DNA of 64,000 bases from Cololabis saira (lineage: Eukaryota; Chordata; Actinopteri; Beloniformes; Belonidae). Below are positions 47,751 through 60,752 of the stretch, piece after piece. Within the stretch, counting starts at the first letter, position 1, and the number at the start of each line of letters is the position of its first letter. The notes below the pieces were generated by a model. The model had not been told where the DNA came from. It saw nothing but the letters and a program-made list of their open reading frames with translations, and did not search any database. A program made the position numbers and the translations under genes. The stretch spans positions 6,369,847-6,433,846 of the forward strand of contig NC_084597.1 in NCBI RefSeq assembly GCF_033807715.1, in the 5' to 3' direction.

Positions 47751-48215
47751 GCTAGCACCAGTCCTGCAGCAACTAGCTGGAGCTAGCATCAGTCCTCCAG
47801 CAACTAGCTGGAGCTAGCATCAGTCCTGCAGCAACTAGCTGGAGCTAGCACCAGTCCTCCAGCAACTAGCTGGAGCTAGCAACAGTCCTCCAGCAACTAG
47901 CTGGAGCTAGCAACAGTCCTCCAGCAACTAGCTGGAGCTGGCATCAGTCCTGCAGCAACTAGCTGGAGCTGGCATCAGTCCTGCAGCAACTAGCTGGAGC
48001 TAGCATCAGTCCTGCAGCAACTAGCTGGAGCTAGCATCAGTCCTGCAGCAACTAGCTGGAGCTAGCATCAGTCCTGCAGCAACTAGCTGGAGCTAGCATC
48101 AGTCCTGCAGCAACTAGCTGGAGCTAGCATCAGTTCTGCAGCAACTAGCTGGAGCTAGCATCAGTCCTGCAGCAACTAGCTGGAGCTAGCATCAGTCCTG
48201 CAGCAACCAGCTACC
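47751..48215. repeat. 31-bp minisatellite, about 15 copies
   Basis: The unit contains gctagcatcagtcctgcagc and aactagctgga, with few substitutions among copies. It ends about 240 bases before the LINE start codon, so it is probably the LINE 5' UTR, perhaps a repeated promoter unit. Confidence 0.92.
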
Positions 48216-48457
48216 TGGAGCTAGCTACCAGCAGCAACTAGCTAACAACCAGCCCTGCAGCTAGTTACCATTACTGCTGCAGCTAGCCCCCCAGCTGGCC
48301 TCTAGCCGACCTGCAATAGCTAGCCTGCTCCAGCCTGCTAGTCTACTCCATCTGTGATCCGGCTCTCCATCTGGGCTGGTAGGCTATGCAGAGTTAGTTT
48401 GGCTTGCCTGGTGGCTGCTCTCTTGTTTGCTTTAAGTATTGCCTTAGCTTAGGAACA

Positions 48458-51400
48458 ATGTTGTTCTTTGCTCTTGTCATGCTTTTGTTAACTGGGTGGG
48501 ACTCTACTACTAGTGACAACTGTCAGACATACGACTTGAAAGAAGAAATGTCTCAGTTGGTCACTCCAAGGGGTGAAACCCTTGTTTATGGTGTTCCATC
48601 CCAGTCTCCACTCCATTGTGTCCCTAACACTCTCAGCTACGCAGTCTTTGCAAGTTGGCGGCAGCTTCTCAGCCTCCTTGTCCTAAAAGACTGCTGCACA
48701 ATCACCTCTGTGGACACTCTCCTGGACGTCATAACCTTCAATGACTCCAAACCTCGACTGACCCCTCCATCCATGGCTAAAAAGAGACTGTTTGTCCTTT
48801 TAATGCTTTTGATTTCTGGAAATATTCACTCAAATCCTGGCCCCATGTCTGGTCCTACCATTTGTAACACGCCAGATGATTTTAAAAACATGCATGGGTT
48901 ACGCTTCATTCATATTAATGCACGCAGTCTCCAACCTAAGATGGATATGATGCGTATTTGGGCTGAATCGACTGGTGCACATATTATTGTTGTCTCCGAA
49001 ACCTGGCTCTCAAAGTCCATATTAGATAGGGATGTTGCCATAGATGGGTTTGATATCTACCGCACTGATCGTCCTCGTAGAGGGGGGGGCGTGGCCATCT
49101 ATGTCCATCTATGTTCAGATCATTTCTCGCTGCTCATGTCCTGCTTTCTACATCTGCTAGTAAACAATTTGAACTGTTAGCCTTGAATGTAGATTTGTCT
49201 GGAGGTCAGCACCTAACTGTTGTTGGCTGTTACAGGCCTCCACCAGCCCCCTCAGACACACTGTCTTCTTTAATGCAGCTCCTGTCTCAGCTTCATTCTA
49301 ACGAAATTGTCCTCCTAGGGGACCTAAATTGGGACTGGCTCTCCTCAGCTTCAGATGACTTTAAAGCCCATTGCCTGTCTTTTGATTTCACTCAAATCAT
49401 TGAAGGTCCCACTCGGCTTAATCCCAAACGACTGGACAAATCAACGCTTCTTGACCTACTCATCACTAACAGGCCTCACAAATTCACGGCATCCAGTGTT
49501 TTTGCTAATGATCTCAGTGATCATTGTGTGATCGGAGCTATCAGGGATTGTAAAATCCCCCGTTCTAAGCCCCGTATCGTTCACAAGAGAGATTTGAAGA
49601 ACTTCTCAGAGCAAGCTTTCCTCCACGACCTGCAGCAGTTTCGATGGGACCGCATTTTCCTGATTGGTGATGTTCACCTTGCCTGGAACTACTTTTGTGA
49701 CAGTTTCACCTATCTCATTAACAAGCACGCTCCTTTCCGGCGCTTCAGGATTAAAGGTCGGAACACTCCCTGGTTCTCTAGCGAGCTGTCCTCTCTCCTT
49801 CACGAAAGGAACCGGCTTTGGGCTGTTGCCAGGAAATCCGACTCTGAAACCGATTGGCTTTCTTTTCGGCAGGCTAGAAATAGCTCTACTGCCTCCATCA
49901 AAAAAGCTAAAAATGACTTCTATCTTTCCTGCTCTACTGACAGTTTGAATGATCCTAGAAGATTTTGGAAGACTGTTAAGTCTCTCTCTGCCAACTCTGG
50001 CCCTGCTGAGCTACCTCCTCATATCATCCATGACTCAGTACCAGTGTTCGATAAATCAGAGATGCTTAATTGCTTCAACAAACACTTTATAGCCTCTGGT
50101 TCATTATTTGATTCCTTGCCAGGAGCCAACTCTCCACCCCCCAGTTCTCCTCCTCCTTTGGGGATGGCCTCCGGTAGTCTCCCTGGGCATCACTCCTTCT
50201 CGTTCTGCCATCTCACTGTTGGTGATGTTTGGAAAGTCCTGAGGGAGCTCGACCATAGGAAATCAGCAGGTCCTGATAATCTTCCCCCTTTCTTTCTGCG
50301 CCTTGCTGCAGACTTCATTGCAGAACCTGTTTCGCACATCTTTAACTTATCCATCGCCAACAACGAGATCCCAGAGGTATGGAAATCTGCCTTTGTGGTC
50401 CCACTCCTGAAGGGTGGTGACCCCAAATGTTTGAACAACTACAGGCCAATTTCCAAACTTCCTATTCTTGCTAAGGTTCTTGAGCAATTAATCAATGTAC
50501 AGATCAAGGACTTCCTGGACTTACACAATATCCTTTCACCCTTGCAGTCTGGTTTTAGGAAGCAGCACAGCACAGTATCCGCTGCTCTTAAAGTGGTCAA
50601 CGACATCACTGAGGCCTTGGACAGGAAGAACCACTGTGCCGCACTCTTTGTCGACTTGTCAAAGGCATTCGACACCGTCGACCACTCCATCTTATGTCAG
50701 CGCCTCTCGGACATTGGTTTTTCCTCCCATGCTGTTGGCTGGTTTACAAACTACCTGTCTCAGCGTAAACAGGCTGTGCAGTTTGGTGATCTGTCCTCCA
50801 ACATGCTTACTACCTCTAATGGGGTGCCACAGGGTTCGGTCTTAGGGCCAACCCTATTCACCATTTACATAAATGAAATAGGATCAACCTCAAATGCTGC
50901 TGTTCATCTTTACGCGGATGATACAATTATGTACTGCTTTGCTTCTTCGATCTCCCGTGCCTTGGAGTCTCTACAGACTGCTTTTGACACCCTTCAGTCC
51001 CAGTTGTCTCAGCTTAGACTGGTGGTGAATGCAGGGAAGACCAAGGTCATGCTCTTCTCCAACAGCAAGCAGGCGTCAGCGGCACTTCCTGGCATTGTGT
51101 CTTGTCAGGGTACACCTATTGAGATTGTGTCAAACTACAAATATCTTGGCGTTGTTCTTGACGACACTCTCACCTTCCAACTTCACATCAATATGCTCTT
51201 GAAGAAACTGAAGTTGAAACTGAGCTTTTTCTTCAGAAACAAGTCCTGCTTTTCAGCTCTTGCTAGGAAACGGCTGGTTACTGCCACCTTCTTGCCTCTT
51301 TTGGACTATGGTGATGTCCTCTACATGAATGCATCTGCAAGCTGTCTCCAACTTCTGGATGCTGCGTACCATGGAGCGCTGCGCTTCATAACCGGTTGTA

Positions 51401-52045
51401 AACCACTTACACACCATTGTGTGCTTTACTGTCTGGTTAACTGGCCATCTCTTTCCATCCGCCGAACCCTCCACTGGTACACTCTCATTTACAAATCCAT
51501 TCTTGGTCTGCTCCCACCCTACCTCTCTGTCTACTTTTCACGCAAGCAATCCAGATACGCTCTCCGTACGCAGGATATCATTACTTGCTCCATCCCCTTG
51601 GTCCGCACAGAGAAAGGCAAAAGGGCGTTCTCTTTTGCAGCCCCGTCCGCTTGGAACTCCTTGCAACAGAGTCTGAAGTTGACGAACCTGATTCCCCTTG
51701 CTAGTTTTAAGCTTTTGCTTAGAGACATGGAGAGTGCATCTTTATCTTGTACTTGCACTAGATGACCTCTGCCGCAGCTAAGCATTTAAAGCACATAAGC
51801 TAGTCTGTGTTCTACAAGTTTTATTTTTGTCTGGGGCTAGTGTACTAACCTGATATCTCTATTTTCCAGCTATTTAACGGTTATAGTGTATTGTCATTTC
51901 CACTCTGCATCAGTTTCAAGTGTTATGTCCTGTCATATCTTGTCATGTCTCATTTTTATGTTTTATGCAACTGTGTGGATGTGAACAGGTCACACTTGAA
52001 AATGAGTCTTCGGACTCAAGTGTTTTATCTGTATAAATAAAGGAT
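48458..52045 (+). pseudogene. CR1/L2-group LINE, nearly intact, one frameshift
   Basis: The frame from ATG 48458 runs to about 49110 and carries a hydrophobic start, SGNIHSNPGP and the endonuclease start (FIHINARSLQPKMD, SETWL). It then shifts into a frame ending at 51765: endonuclease end (GDLNWDW, LSDHCVIG), reverse transcriptase (NNYRPISKLP, FVDLSKAFDTVDH, GVPQGSVLGPTLF, YADD encoded at 50911-50922) and the C-terminal domain. The break coincides with an imperfect 10-bp tandem copy, ccatctatgt, at about 49096-49115. The 3' end is an AATAAAGGATAAATAAA tail. Apart from the shift, I noticed no stop in about 1,100 codons, so it is young. It encodes no RNase H. Confidence 0.88.
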
Positions 52046-52174
52046 AAATAAATTTTACTTAAGTAATGTTCTTAATGGGTACTTTTTACTTTTACTTAAG
52101 TAATTTTCAAGCAGAAAATTTGTACTTTTACTTAAGTACAATATTTTTGTACTTTTTCCACCTCTGGCCGTTGT

Positions 52175-52740
52175 GGCCAATGTGTGAGCACAGTGTGTGT
52201 GTGTACTGTGTAACGGCTGCAGCAGCGTGTGTGAAAGCGCGCCCCAAGGTTGCCTGTCTGATGCGCGTTCACGAGAAGCTGCGTAAGTGGGAGGCTTAAT
52301 GAAGCCTGCGAATAGAAATACCCTGTCATTTTAAGACTAGATGTCCATAAGTTAAATGTTAAATTTCCTATGAGGTTCTCTGTTGACATTTTTGTTAAAA
52401 TAATACGAATAACCAGCTCTCTTTGGATGATGTAATCTGTTTGAGACAAGGGAGACTTTTTATCTGGTAAACGACACGTGAGCTTCAGAGAGGACGTTTT
52501 TGTAGATGTGAAGTCGTGTTCAGGACGGTGTTTCACTGCATAAGAACACTCGTGTTTTTAGTTCACTCTGAAAAATTCACTCAAGAATTTAGTTTGAAAA
52601 GAAATAATTCACACATACGCACTGATACACAAACCCACACATAGATGATCTGAAGTTTTTGTTTAATGTTTAGTTAGTTGTTGTTTATGTGTAGTTTAAG
52701 CATCAGAATTTATCCTAAGTTTTGTTTAAGACATTTGAAG
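52175..52740. other. Gene-free segment
   Basis: No recognisable gene or transposon end. A 28-bp direct repeat around ttttgtttaagacatttgaag occurs at 52715-52765 at the start of the gag leader. Confidence 0.55.
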
Positions 52741-53751
52741 TTTTGTTTAAGACATTTGAAGAAGAAAAGAAAAGTAGAATTAAAGGTCCATTATGGATTT
52801 TCTGAGCAGTGGCTGAAGAGACGAGAGGAGGAGGAGAAAAAGAAAGCTGAAAAAATAAATGCAATGATAAAAGACGGAGAAACCGTGATGTTGAGAACAG
52901 TAATAGGGGACGCCCTAATGACCAGTCGGACTCTGACTTAACTGACCAAAACGAACCTGAGACTGCTAAAACGAATACGCGTGACTCCCGTAAGAATTGT
53001 AGGGATTCTGTTAAACTGAAAAAGATCTCGAAACATGCTTTTCCTGCACCATCTCGGGTTCAACAAACCCAAGACGTAAAAACAAAACAAAGTTGAACCT
53101 CGCAAACAGAAGAAAGAGCTGTAACCTGTGTCCGACCTTAAACAAATAAAACAAAAACCTGGATATGGTAAGGCGGATTCAGACTCTGACTCTGAATCTG
53201 ACCCAGGATGTGCCGCGCCCCCCACCGACCTGAGTTGTCCATTAATCCAGGTGGCTAATCCGCGTTACGGTCAAGGTGGTGATGACAACCCGACCATTAT
53301 GGTTTTTCGAGCGTGGTCCAAAGATGAAATGATGAAAGCTGCTGATGGTCTTGCAGACCCATTTCAGGATGCCGACCAGTTCGCAATTGACTTAGTAGAA
53401 TTGATGAACAGCTTTCACCTGAATGGCTTAGAGGTGCTTCATGTAGTCAGTAAAAAACATGGGCACAGACTTGGACGTGTACAAGGTGACTTCACTGGAC
53501 ATGACGCAGCAAATCCTCCAGTGATTTTACCTACTGACTCTCAGGCCTTGACCAAAGCAGTAACACGGTTAAACAATCGCATTATTACGACCTTCTGTAG
53601 GGGAGCAGACTACACCCGTATTGCGGTATGCAAACAAAGGGATCCAGAACATGCTGAAGAATACGTAGTTCGTTTAGAAGCGGTTTTCAGGCATAATTCT
53701 GGCATTCCTTATAACCCCGCTGTTTTAATCAACATCAAACCCAGCTTTTAA
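52741..53751 (+). pseudogene. ERV gag relic (plus strand)
   Basis: A first open piece (52786-52941) encodes a basic, charged segment (QWLKRREEEEKKKAEK) like a matrix region. After stops, 53128-53751 encodes a Ser/Asp run, PTIMVFRAWSKDEMM, the capsid region ADPFQDADQF...LGRVQGDFTG and a later AVCKQRDPEHAEEYVVRLEA block resembling the major homology region. It stops early at 53751. No nucleocapsid, protease or pol follows. It is an almost identical inverted counterpart of the gag split by the LTR element at 41490. Confidence 0.82.
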
Positions 53752-55437
53752 CAAAGAAAAACACCAAAGACTTGGAAATGAGTTTTTAAATGCGCTCTTG
53801 CAAGAGGGGAAGCAAAGCCAGAGCCTTCAGAGCAACAGAGGCTCTCTTGTGAATGCTGCTGATTAGTGCTTCAGTTTTCCCTCTGTGCATCGCCTTTTTA
53901 TTGTAATTTTAAACAGGAAAATGACCATATTTGGTATACAATGAACAATTAGAAGAAGCAGATGGAGAAACAGACATGGTATCAGATGATGGTTGAAAAG
54001 TCACACCTATGACTTTTCAGTTAATAAACAACTTATCTTGTGGTGTGCAAAGCAACAGACATCCCTTTAAGAATCCTTAAATGGTCAAGAGGTTATTGCT
54101 GTCATCAGATGGTCAACTAACAATGGGATAGTTGTTGGACAGCCCAAACTCAGGAAGGGCTGCCCTGTCATCTGTTAACATGTGATAACCAGCAGTCAGG
54201 GTAAAGTCTTTAAGAAACACGAAGGGTCAAAGGGGTCAAATGAGGCCCCTTCTGGACAACAGGAAGTATTGGACAGATGTGTCCAACTGCACAATAGTCA
54301 ACTGTTTAACAGAGCAGACAACCCCCCTAAATACCCTCAGGGAGTGGCCTGTCCTGTGACTTCTGTTAACAATGGTAAGGATGTGAAAAACGCAGCAGTC
54401 AGCTTCTCTGAGCTGACCTAATTAAGCCTATTCTGATAGTTTCATATTTTCACAAGGACAAACTTGTTCAAAAACTCAGATTAATCTCACACCCGCAGAC
54501 AATGGAGCGTCGCTGCAGTCCTGCAATGACCTCGTTCAGCTCAGCCTTCATTTCTTCGAAGTCTTTGGCGGCAGCTTCAACAGGCACCGTTCCCCTCAGA
54601 GCCTCCTGAAGCAGATCCTGTTGATGTGCAAGATGCCAAGTCAAGCCAAGGAGGCCTGCTGAGACACAGTTGGGAGGGCTTCCCAAAAATGTACCATCTT
54701 TAAAGAAAGGAAAAAAAGCAAAAAAAAAAACCAACAAAAAAGCCCCACACATTGTGTCTGTGGATAAACCTTGAGTATTTGTAAGGAACAGGTTTACAAT
54801 CATGTGTTCATTGCCTTTTCTTAAGTCTTTTTGGACCTACAACATCTTTCACCCCACACGCACATGGTGATACGGTGCATCTCGTCTAAATGAAAGAGTG
54901 ACCACAGACAGAAAGAAGAGCCAAGCAGCCTGGCCATATGTGGAGATGATCCAAGTCCCAGGTGATCTGAGATCAGCCAGGTGTCAGTGCAGTCTGCACA
55001 GTGCTCATTCTGAAGCTCAACAATACTACAATAACTTTGCCACATCCTGCTAATTCAAACTAGCCTTAACTCAACTTCAAGAAAGAAAGGAAACAAAAGT
55101 ATAAAAATCTGAACTGCTGCCACTAATCCACACATAGCACATTTGTTGAGAAATAAGCCATCACATTAAATTGCCAGAACAATCAAGACAATGAGAACAC
55201 GCTTCAGTTCCAGGATAAAAGCAAAGCCGGATGGATCACATGTTAGGATCCAGATACAGATTGAGGTTACTGGAAAAGCAGTGGAAATTTGGGGAAAAAT
55301 GTAATCCCAGGTTACAAATTTGAGCTTCACGTTGGCCAACTGATCGCTCAGATGTATGCAGTAACCAGGTGAATCTTTTGTCTAGTGCCCACATTGACAC
55401 TACAAACCAAAACTATCCGGCTCGAAGGACCAATTTA
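53752..55437. other. Mostly gene-free stretch
   Basis: No transposon termini were recognised. Short open frames (54182-54421 plus; 54468-54803 and 54821-55045 minus) are unplaced. One of them includes a possible exon, listed separately. Confidence 0.5.
54491..54617 (-). CDS. Possible single host exon, unknown gene
   Basis: On the minus strand an acceptor (CATCAACAG|GATCTG) and a donor (GT|GTGAGA) enclose a frame reading LLQEALRGTVPVEAAAKDFE then MKAELNEVIAGLQRR, an amphipathic, coiled-coil-like segment. I do not recognise the protein. The frame is also open beyond both splice sites, and no neighbouring exon was found, so this may be chance. Confidence 0.25.
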
Positions 55438-55795
55438 TGCTAGAGAGAAAAAACACTCAGTGATCTGAAGAAAGAGGCTGAGACATCTTATTTTCTTGCA
55501 TGCAAGGGTAGGCGCACGAGCAGCGAATTACAACGGTCCTGCCCCCAGCAAAGTTTATTTAAAGACATGAAAAAATGGGTGTGTATTTACAGAAGAAAAT
55601 GGTGTCGATTTCAGAGTACAATCAGGAAGTAGGTGTGCTGTGGGTGTGGTGTGGATCACATCATCGCACAGTGGATTCAGATGAGGCGACCTTGACACGG
55701 CTCACATGACGCAGCAAAGAATGGGGAGAAAAGCAGATAGATAAAAGAAACAAATCAAACAGGCCACATCATGGGAAAATATTTTCCCTCTAACA
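55438..55795 (-). mobile_element. Solo LTR of the env-bearing ERV
   Basis: It is 358 bases, the same length and ends as the LTRs at 1946 and 22161, with few substitutions. No ERV internal sequence adjoins it. Flanks (aattta and attatt) do not give a clean TSD. Confidence 0.82.
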
Positions 55796-56285
55796 ATTAT
55801 TTAATAGTATTTGAATTAAAGTTGACAGGAAATGATCATAAACTGATTAAATATGTAATTGAAAACATCCATTAAATGTTCTGCAGCTTGTGATTTTCTT
55901 GCATATGTTCAACACAAATCTTCAATTCAGTTTTTCAGACTTTTTGAGACTAATCGTCATGGAAACCTGCCTGGATCCAGGTCAGACCTGAGCCAGCAGC
56001 ACCAACTGGTCCCACCGTCACCGGAAAGAGACCAGAAATGTGTCATGGCAGCATGGAAGCAAAGAGTCAATCAAAACCTTTTACAAATTTTTGAGGGGAA
56101 TAAAAGTGTTATTTAGTTAATAATCTCTGTGAATGAAGAATACCAAAACCTCAGATGTCTTTAGGAGGTTTATTGTTATTTCTCCACAGGAAACAAGTGT
56201 CGCCAGGTTGTTGATACGCCCGCTCCACTTAGTAAGGAGAGAAGTTTGTTTTTGAACAAGAAAGTATTGATTGGATGACTGATTA
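55796..56285. other. Gene-free segment
   Basis: No recognisable gene. One short open frame (55859-56116) has no known motif. Confidence 0.5.
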
Positions 56286-57352
56286 AGGCCCGAGCACCTT
56301 CAGTGCGAAGGCCCTATTGTATCTGTAGGAATTTTTGTTTTCTTTCTTTTTTCTTTCTTCTGACGAAAGGAGGGCCTTTTTGCCCCCCTAAACGTACCCA
56401 AAAAGTCACCAAATTTTGCATGCAAGTCAGGCCTGGCGAAAAATTTGATATTTCATGGTTTGCATTAATGGGCGTGGCAAAATGGCTCAACAGCGCCCCC
56501 TTGAAAACTTTGTGCCTCAAGCCCCACGATACGATTTGACGTACATGCACGAAAATCGGTACACACCTGTATCATGGCGCAATTTAAAGAAAAGTCTCTT
56601 GGCGTCATGCCCGAAACCGAACAGGATGTCGGCCATTTTGAATTAGTCGTGTCATTTTGGCGAAATTTATGCCATTCCTTCGGCAGTTAATACGGCCCGA
56701 ACCGTAATGTGCACCCAGGTGTGTTATACATCAAAATGTGCGTCTCCATCCTGCCACTACGTGCATTACTTTTCTCTTTCAAAAGCGTTACCGTGGCGAC
56801 GCTAGACGCCAAAAAGCCCGCCCACCCTTCATCTGATTGGTCCATATTTGATAGTTCTCCAAAAGTCACCAAATTTTGCATGCAAGCCAGGCCTGGTGAT
56901 AAATTTGATATTTCATGGTTTGCATTAATGGGCGTGGCCTAACGGCTCAACAGCGCCCCCTAGAATACTTTTCTCTGCCATAACTTTGGAAAGGTTTGAC
57001 ATAAAGAGTCGTGGGTGGCGTCATGGGACTCGGTATTGAGTCCTTGACCATAATTGGTGAAAATTAGCCCCGCCCCTTCTTCTGATTGGTTGTCCCGATT
57101 TTCTGCTATAACTTTGGAATGGTTTGACATAGAGAGTCGTGGGTGGTGTCATCAGATTCTGTATGGAGTCCTTGGCCTTCATTGGCCTGAATTAGCCCCG
57201 CCCCTTCTTCTGATTGGTTGTCCCTTTTTTCTGCTATAACTTTTGAGTGGTTTGACATAGGAAGTCGTGGGTGGTGTCATTTCTGATATGCTTATGGGGG
57301 GCGGTGGCCGTGAGTGCGAGGGCCCGTTCATCGCTGCTTGCAGCTTTAATTG
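56286..57352. mobile_element. Interspersed repeat with GGCCCGAGCACC start and internal subrepeats
   Basis: It starts ggcccgagcaccttcagtgc and ends near gcttgcagctttaatt. Two copies of a ~95-bp block (caccaaattttgcatgcaag and following; 56407 and 56868) and three of a ctataactttgga / gtcgtgggtggtgtcat block lie inside. A truncated relative starts at 58613. I do not assign it to a superfamily. Confidence 0.7.
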
Positions 57353-57399
57353 GTTTATAAGTTTTGATTTTCCAATAACTTATATGGTTGGTGTTTTGG

Positions 57400-57740
57400 G
57401 GATGTGGGGGGAAACCGGAGCGTCCCGGAGGAAATCCACGCAACATGGGGAGAAAACAGGCAGCACGGTGGCTTAGTGGTTAGCACTGTTGCCTCACAGC
57501 AAGAAGGTCCCCGGTTCGACTCCCAGGCCCAGCAGGACCTTTCTGTGTGGAGTTTGCATGTTCTCACCGTGCTTGTGTGGGTTTCCTCCGGGTACTCTGG
57601 TTTCCTCCCACAGTCAAAAAACATGCATATTAGGTAAATTGATGATTCTAAATTGCCCGTAGGTGTGAGTGTGTCTGGTTGTTTGTGGGGACTGCGGTTG
57701 GAAACTAGCATTTCTGCTAAAACCTGGTGTATTTACACTG
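57400..57740 (+). mobile_element. tRNA-derived SINE with an inverted partial copy
   Basis: From about 57459 the sequence ggcagcacggtggcttagtg carries an A box (TGGCTTAGTGG, 57469-57479) and a B box (GGTTCGACTCC, 57513-57523), then a conserved body ending near 57700. The stretch 57400-57456 is the reverse complement of about 57560-57618, so an inverted fragment of the same SINE abuts its head. Confidence 0.8.
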
Positions 57741-57891
57741 CTTAATGTAGTGTACATTAATATGCATTGTCCCGTCTAAATAAACTTTGAAACCTGAGTC
57801 CAACCAGAAACAGAGCCACGGGTGGACGGAGCCACGGGTGTAATAAAACAGCTGCCCCTGTTTTATTATGATACGGATTATGATTATTAAG

Positions 57892-58605
57892 TAGAGGTGT
57901 CAAAAGTATTCACATTCATTACTCAGGTAGAAGTATAGATACTAGAGTTTAAAAATACTCCTGTAGAAGTTGAAGTATCAACTCAAGTTTTTTACTCATG
58001 TAAAAGTATAAAAGTACTGGTTTCAAAACTACTTAAAGTATAAAAGTAAAAGTAATGTAAGGGGGAAAAAAGCCATTAAGGACAAAATCCATTGAAAATG
58101 AATGTATCTTAGTATAATGCAAATATATTAAAGAACCATATATGTGTACTATTGAGCATTAACATGTGTTTCAGAGAGCAGAATATACAATGACTAGTTG
58201 CCTATATAAGTATTTTAATGGTGCAAAAAGTCAAACTTCAGAGGCATGTTATCATTTATCCTAACCTTTATTGGAATGTACATCCAAGTTTAGTTGCAGG
58301 AATCTGAGGGAACGGATGTAAGAACAAAACTGGACAAGAACATCTGAAACAACCACAACCAAATTCACTCTATCCGGATGGAGCAATTTAACTGGATAGT
58401 TTTTATTTAAAGGCCGAAATGAAATAGAGTAACGAGGCTGTTTTTAAAATGTAAGGAGTAAAAAGTACAGATAATTGCGTGAAAATGTAAGGAGTAAAAG
58501 TAAAAAGTCGTCTGAAAAATAATTACTCCAGTGAAGTATAGATAACCAAAATTTCTACTTAAGTAAGGTAACGAAGTATTTTTACTTCGTTACTTGACAC
58601 CTCTG
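57892..58605. mobile_element. hAT MITE, AGAGGTGTCAAAAG family, complete
   Basis: Ends TAGAGGTGTCAAAAGTA and TTGACACCTCTG, with flanks TTATTAAG (57884-57891) and TTATTAGG (58606-58613) matching at seven of eight bases. It is about 714 bases and gives the full-length model for 6851 and 26758. Confidence 0.88.
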
Positions 58606-58612
58606 TTATTAG

Positions 58613-58670
58613 GGCCCGAGCACTGACAGTGTGAAGGCCCTATTGTATCTGTAGGAAACCCTCGCTGGCG
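58613..58670. mobile_element. Truncated GGCCCGAGCAC repeat
   Basis: About 55 bases match the start of the repeat at 56286 (gggcccgagcactgacagtg, ccctattgtatctgtaggaa). Confidence 0.7.
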
Positions 58671-58860
58671 TTGGGTTTCCACCCGCCTTCTTCTCCCCTC
58701 TGTGGGGTTGCTGGTGACCTGGGTTTCGGGTTCTTCCTTGTTGCCTCTGGTCTCTCGGGTGGCAGGGTTGCACCCTCCCTCCTCCACTATAGTTACAGCA
58801 TCGTTTTGACACACACCTGCTCGTTCACCTGCATGCTTGCTCCGCAGTTTTGGGGGTTAG

Positions 58861-60027
<1,167 letters not shown>

Positions 60028-60159
60028 ACTAGGCTCACACTAAAGACAAAGAATCAATTTTCACTTACCTCTTATTACAAAACTTTTAATGTAATCATAC
60101 TGTTCTGTATAAACAATTTAAACTGAATGTTGGAAAACTGAAAATCTGTCCATATAGAC

Positions 60160-60744
60160 CAGAGGTCGGCAACCCAAAATGTTAGAATGTTAAAAAAACA
60201 AATATGTCTGGAGCCGCAAAACATGAAAAGTCTTGTATAAGCCTTAGAATGAAGACAACACATGCTGCATGTAGCTACATTAGTTATAACTGGGGGAAGA
60301 TTTTTTTTTCATTATGCACTTTGAGAAAAAAGTGGAAATGTCGAAAAAAAAAGTCGAAATTTAGAGAAAAAAAAGTCGAAATGTCGAGATTAATGTTGAA
60401 GTACAATTTCGAGAAAAAAGTCAAAATGTCGAGAATAAAGTCAAAATGTCGAGGAAATAGTAAAAATTTTGTCAAAAAAGTCGAAATGTCGAGAAAAAAG
60501 TCGAAATGTCGAGATTAAAAAGGAAATTAAAAGGGAAGAAAGAGAAAAAAAGAAGAAAAAAGAAAAAAAGAAGAAAAAAGAAAAGAAGAAAAAGAGGAAA
60601 AAAAGGAAAAAAAAGAGAAAAAAAAGAAAAAAAGGAAACAAAAGAAGAAAAAAATGTCAAACATTTTTGAAAAAGCTCCAGGAGCCACTAGGGCGGCGCT
60701 AAAGAGCCACATGCGGCTCTAGAGCCGCGGGTTGCTGATCCCTG
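60160..60744. mobile_element. hAT, CAGAGGTCGGCAACCC family, with gtcgaaatgtcgag repeats
   Basis: Exact TSD ATATAGAC (60152-60159 and 60745-60752). Inside, a unit like aaaaagtcgaaatgtcgaga repeats about nine times and is followed by an A-rich run. It is a second copy of the element at 8911-9363. Confidence 0.93.
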
Positions 60745-60752
60745 ATATAGAC

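Larger units (their letters stand above)
46822..52166. mobile_element. hAT MITE containing a 4.3-kb LINE
   Basis: Ends CAGTGGTGTAAAGTAACG and TTTTTCCACCTCTG carry the exact TSD GCCGTTGT (46814-46821 and 52167-52174). The hAT itself is only about 1 kb of acttaagtac-type sequence; a LINE with its VNTR fills 47740-52045. Two Harbinger-type MITE relics are also nested (47036-47095 and 47222-47320). Confidence 0.92.

Noticed and set aside
47751..48215. 31-bp direct repeats resembling a CRISPR array
   Set aside because: The repeats are back-to-back without unique spacers, in a vertebrate genome beside a LINE.
57469..57523. A functional tRNA gene
   Set aside because: A and B boxes are present, but the sequence does not fold as a full cloverleaf by eye and continues into a SINE body.
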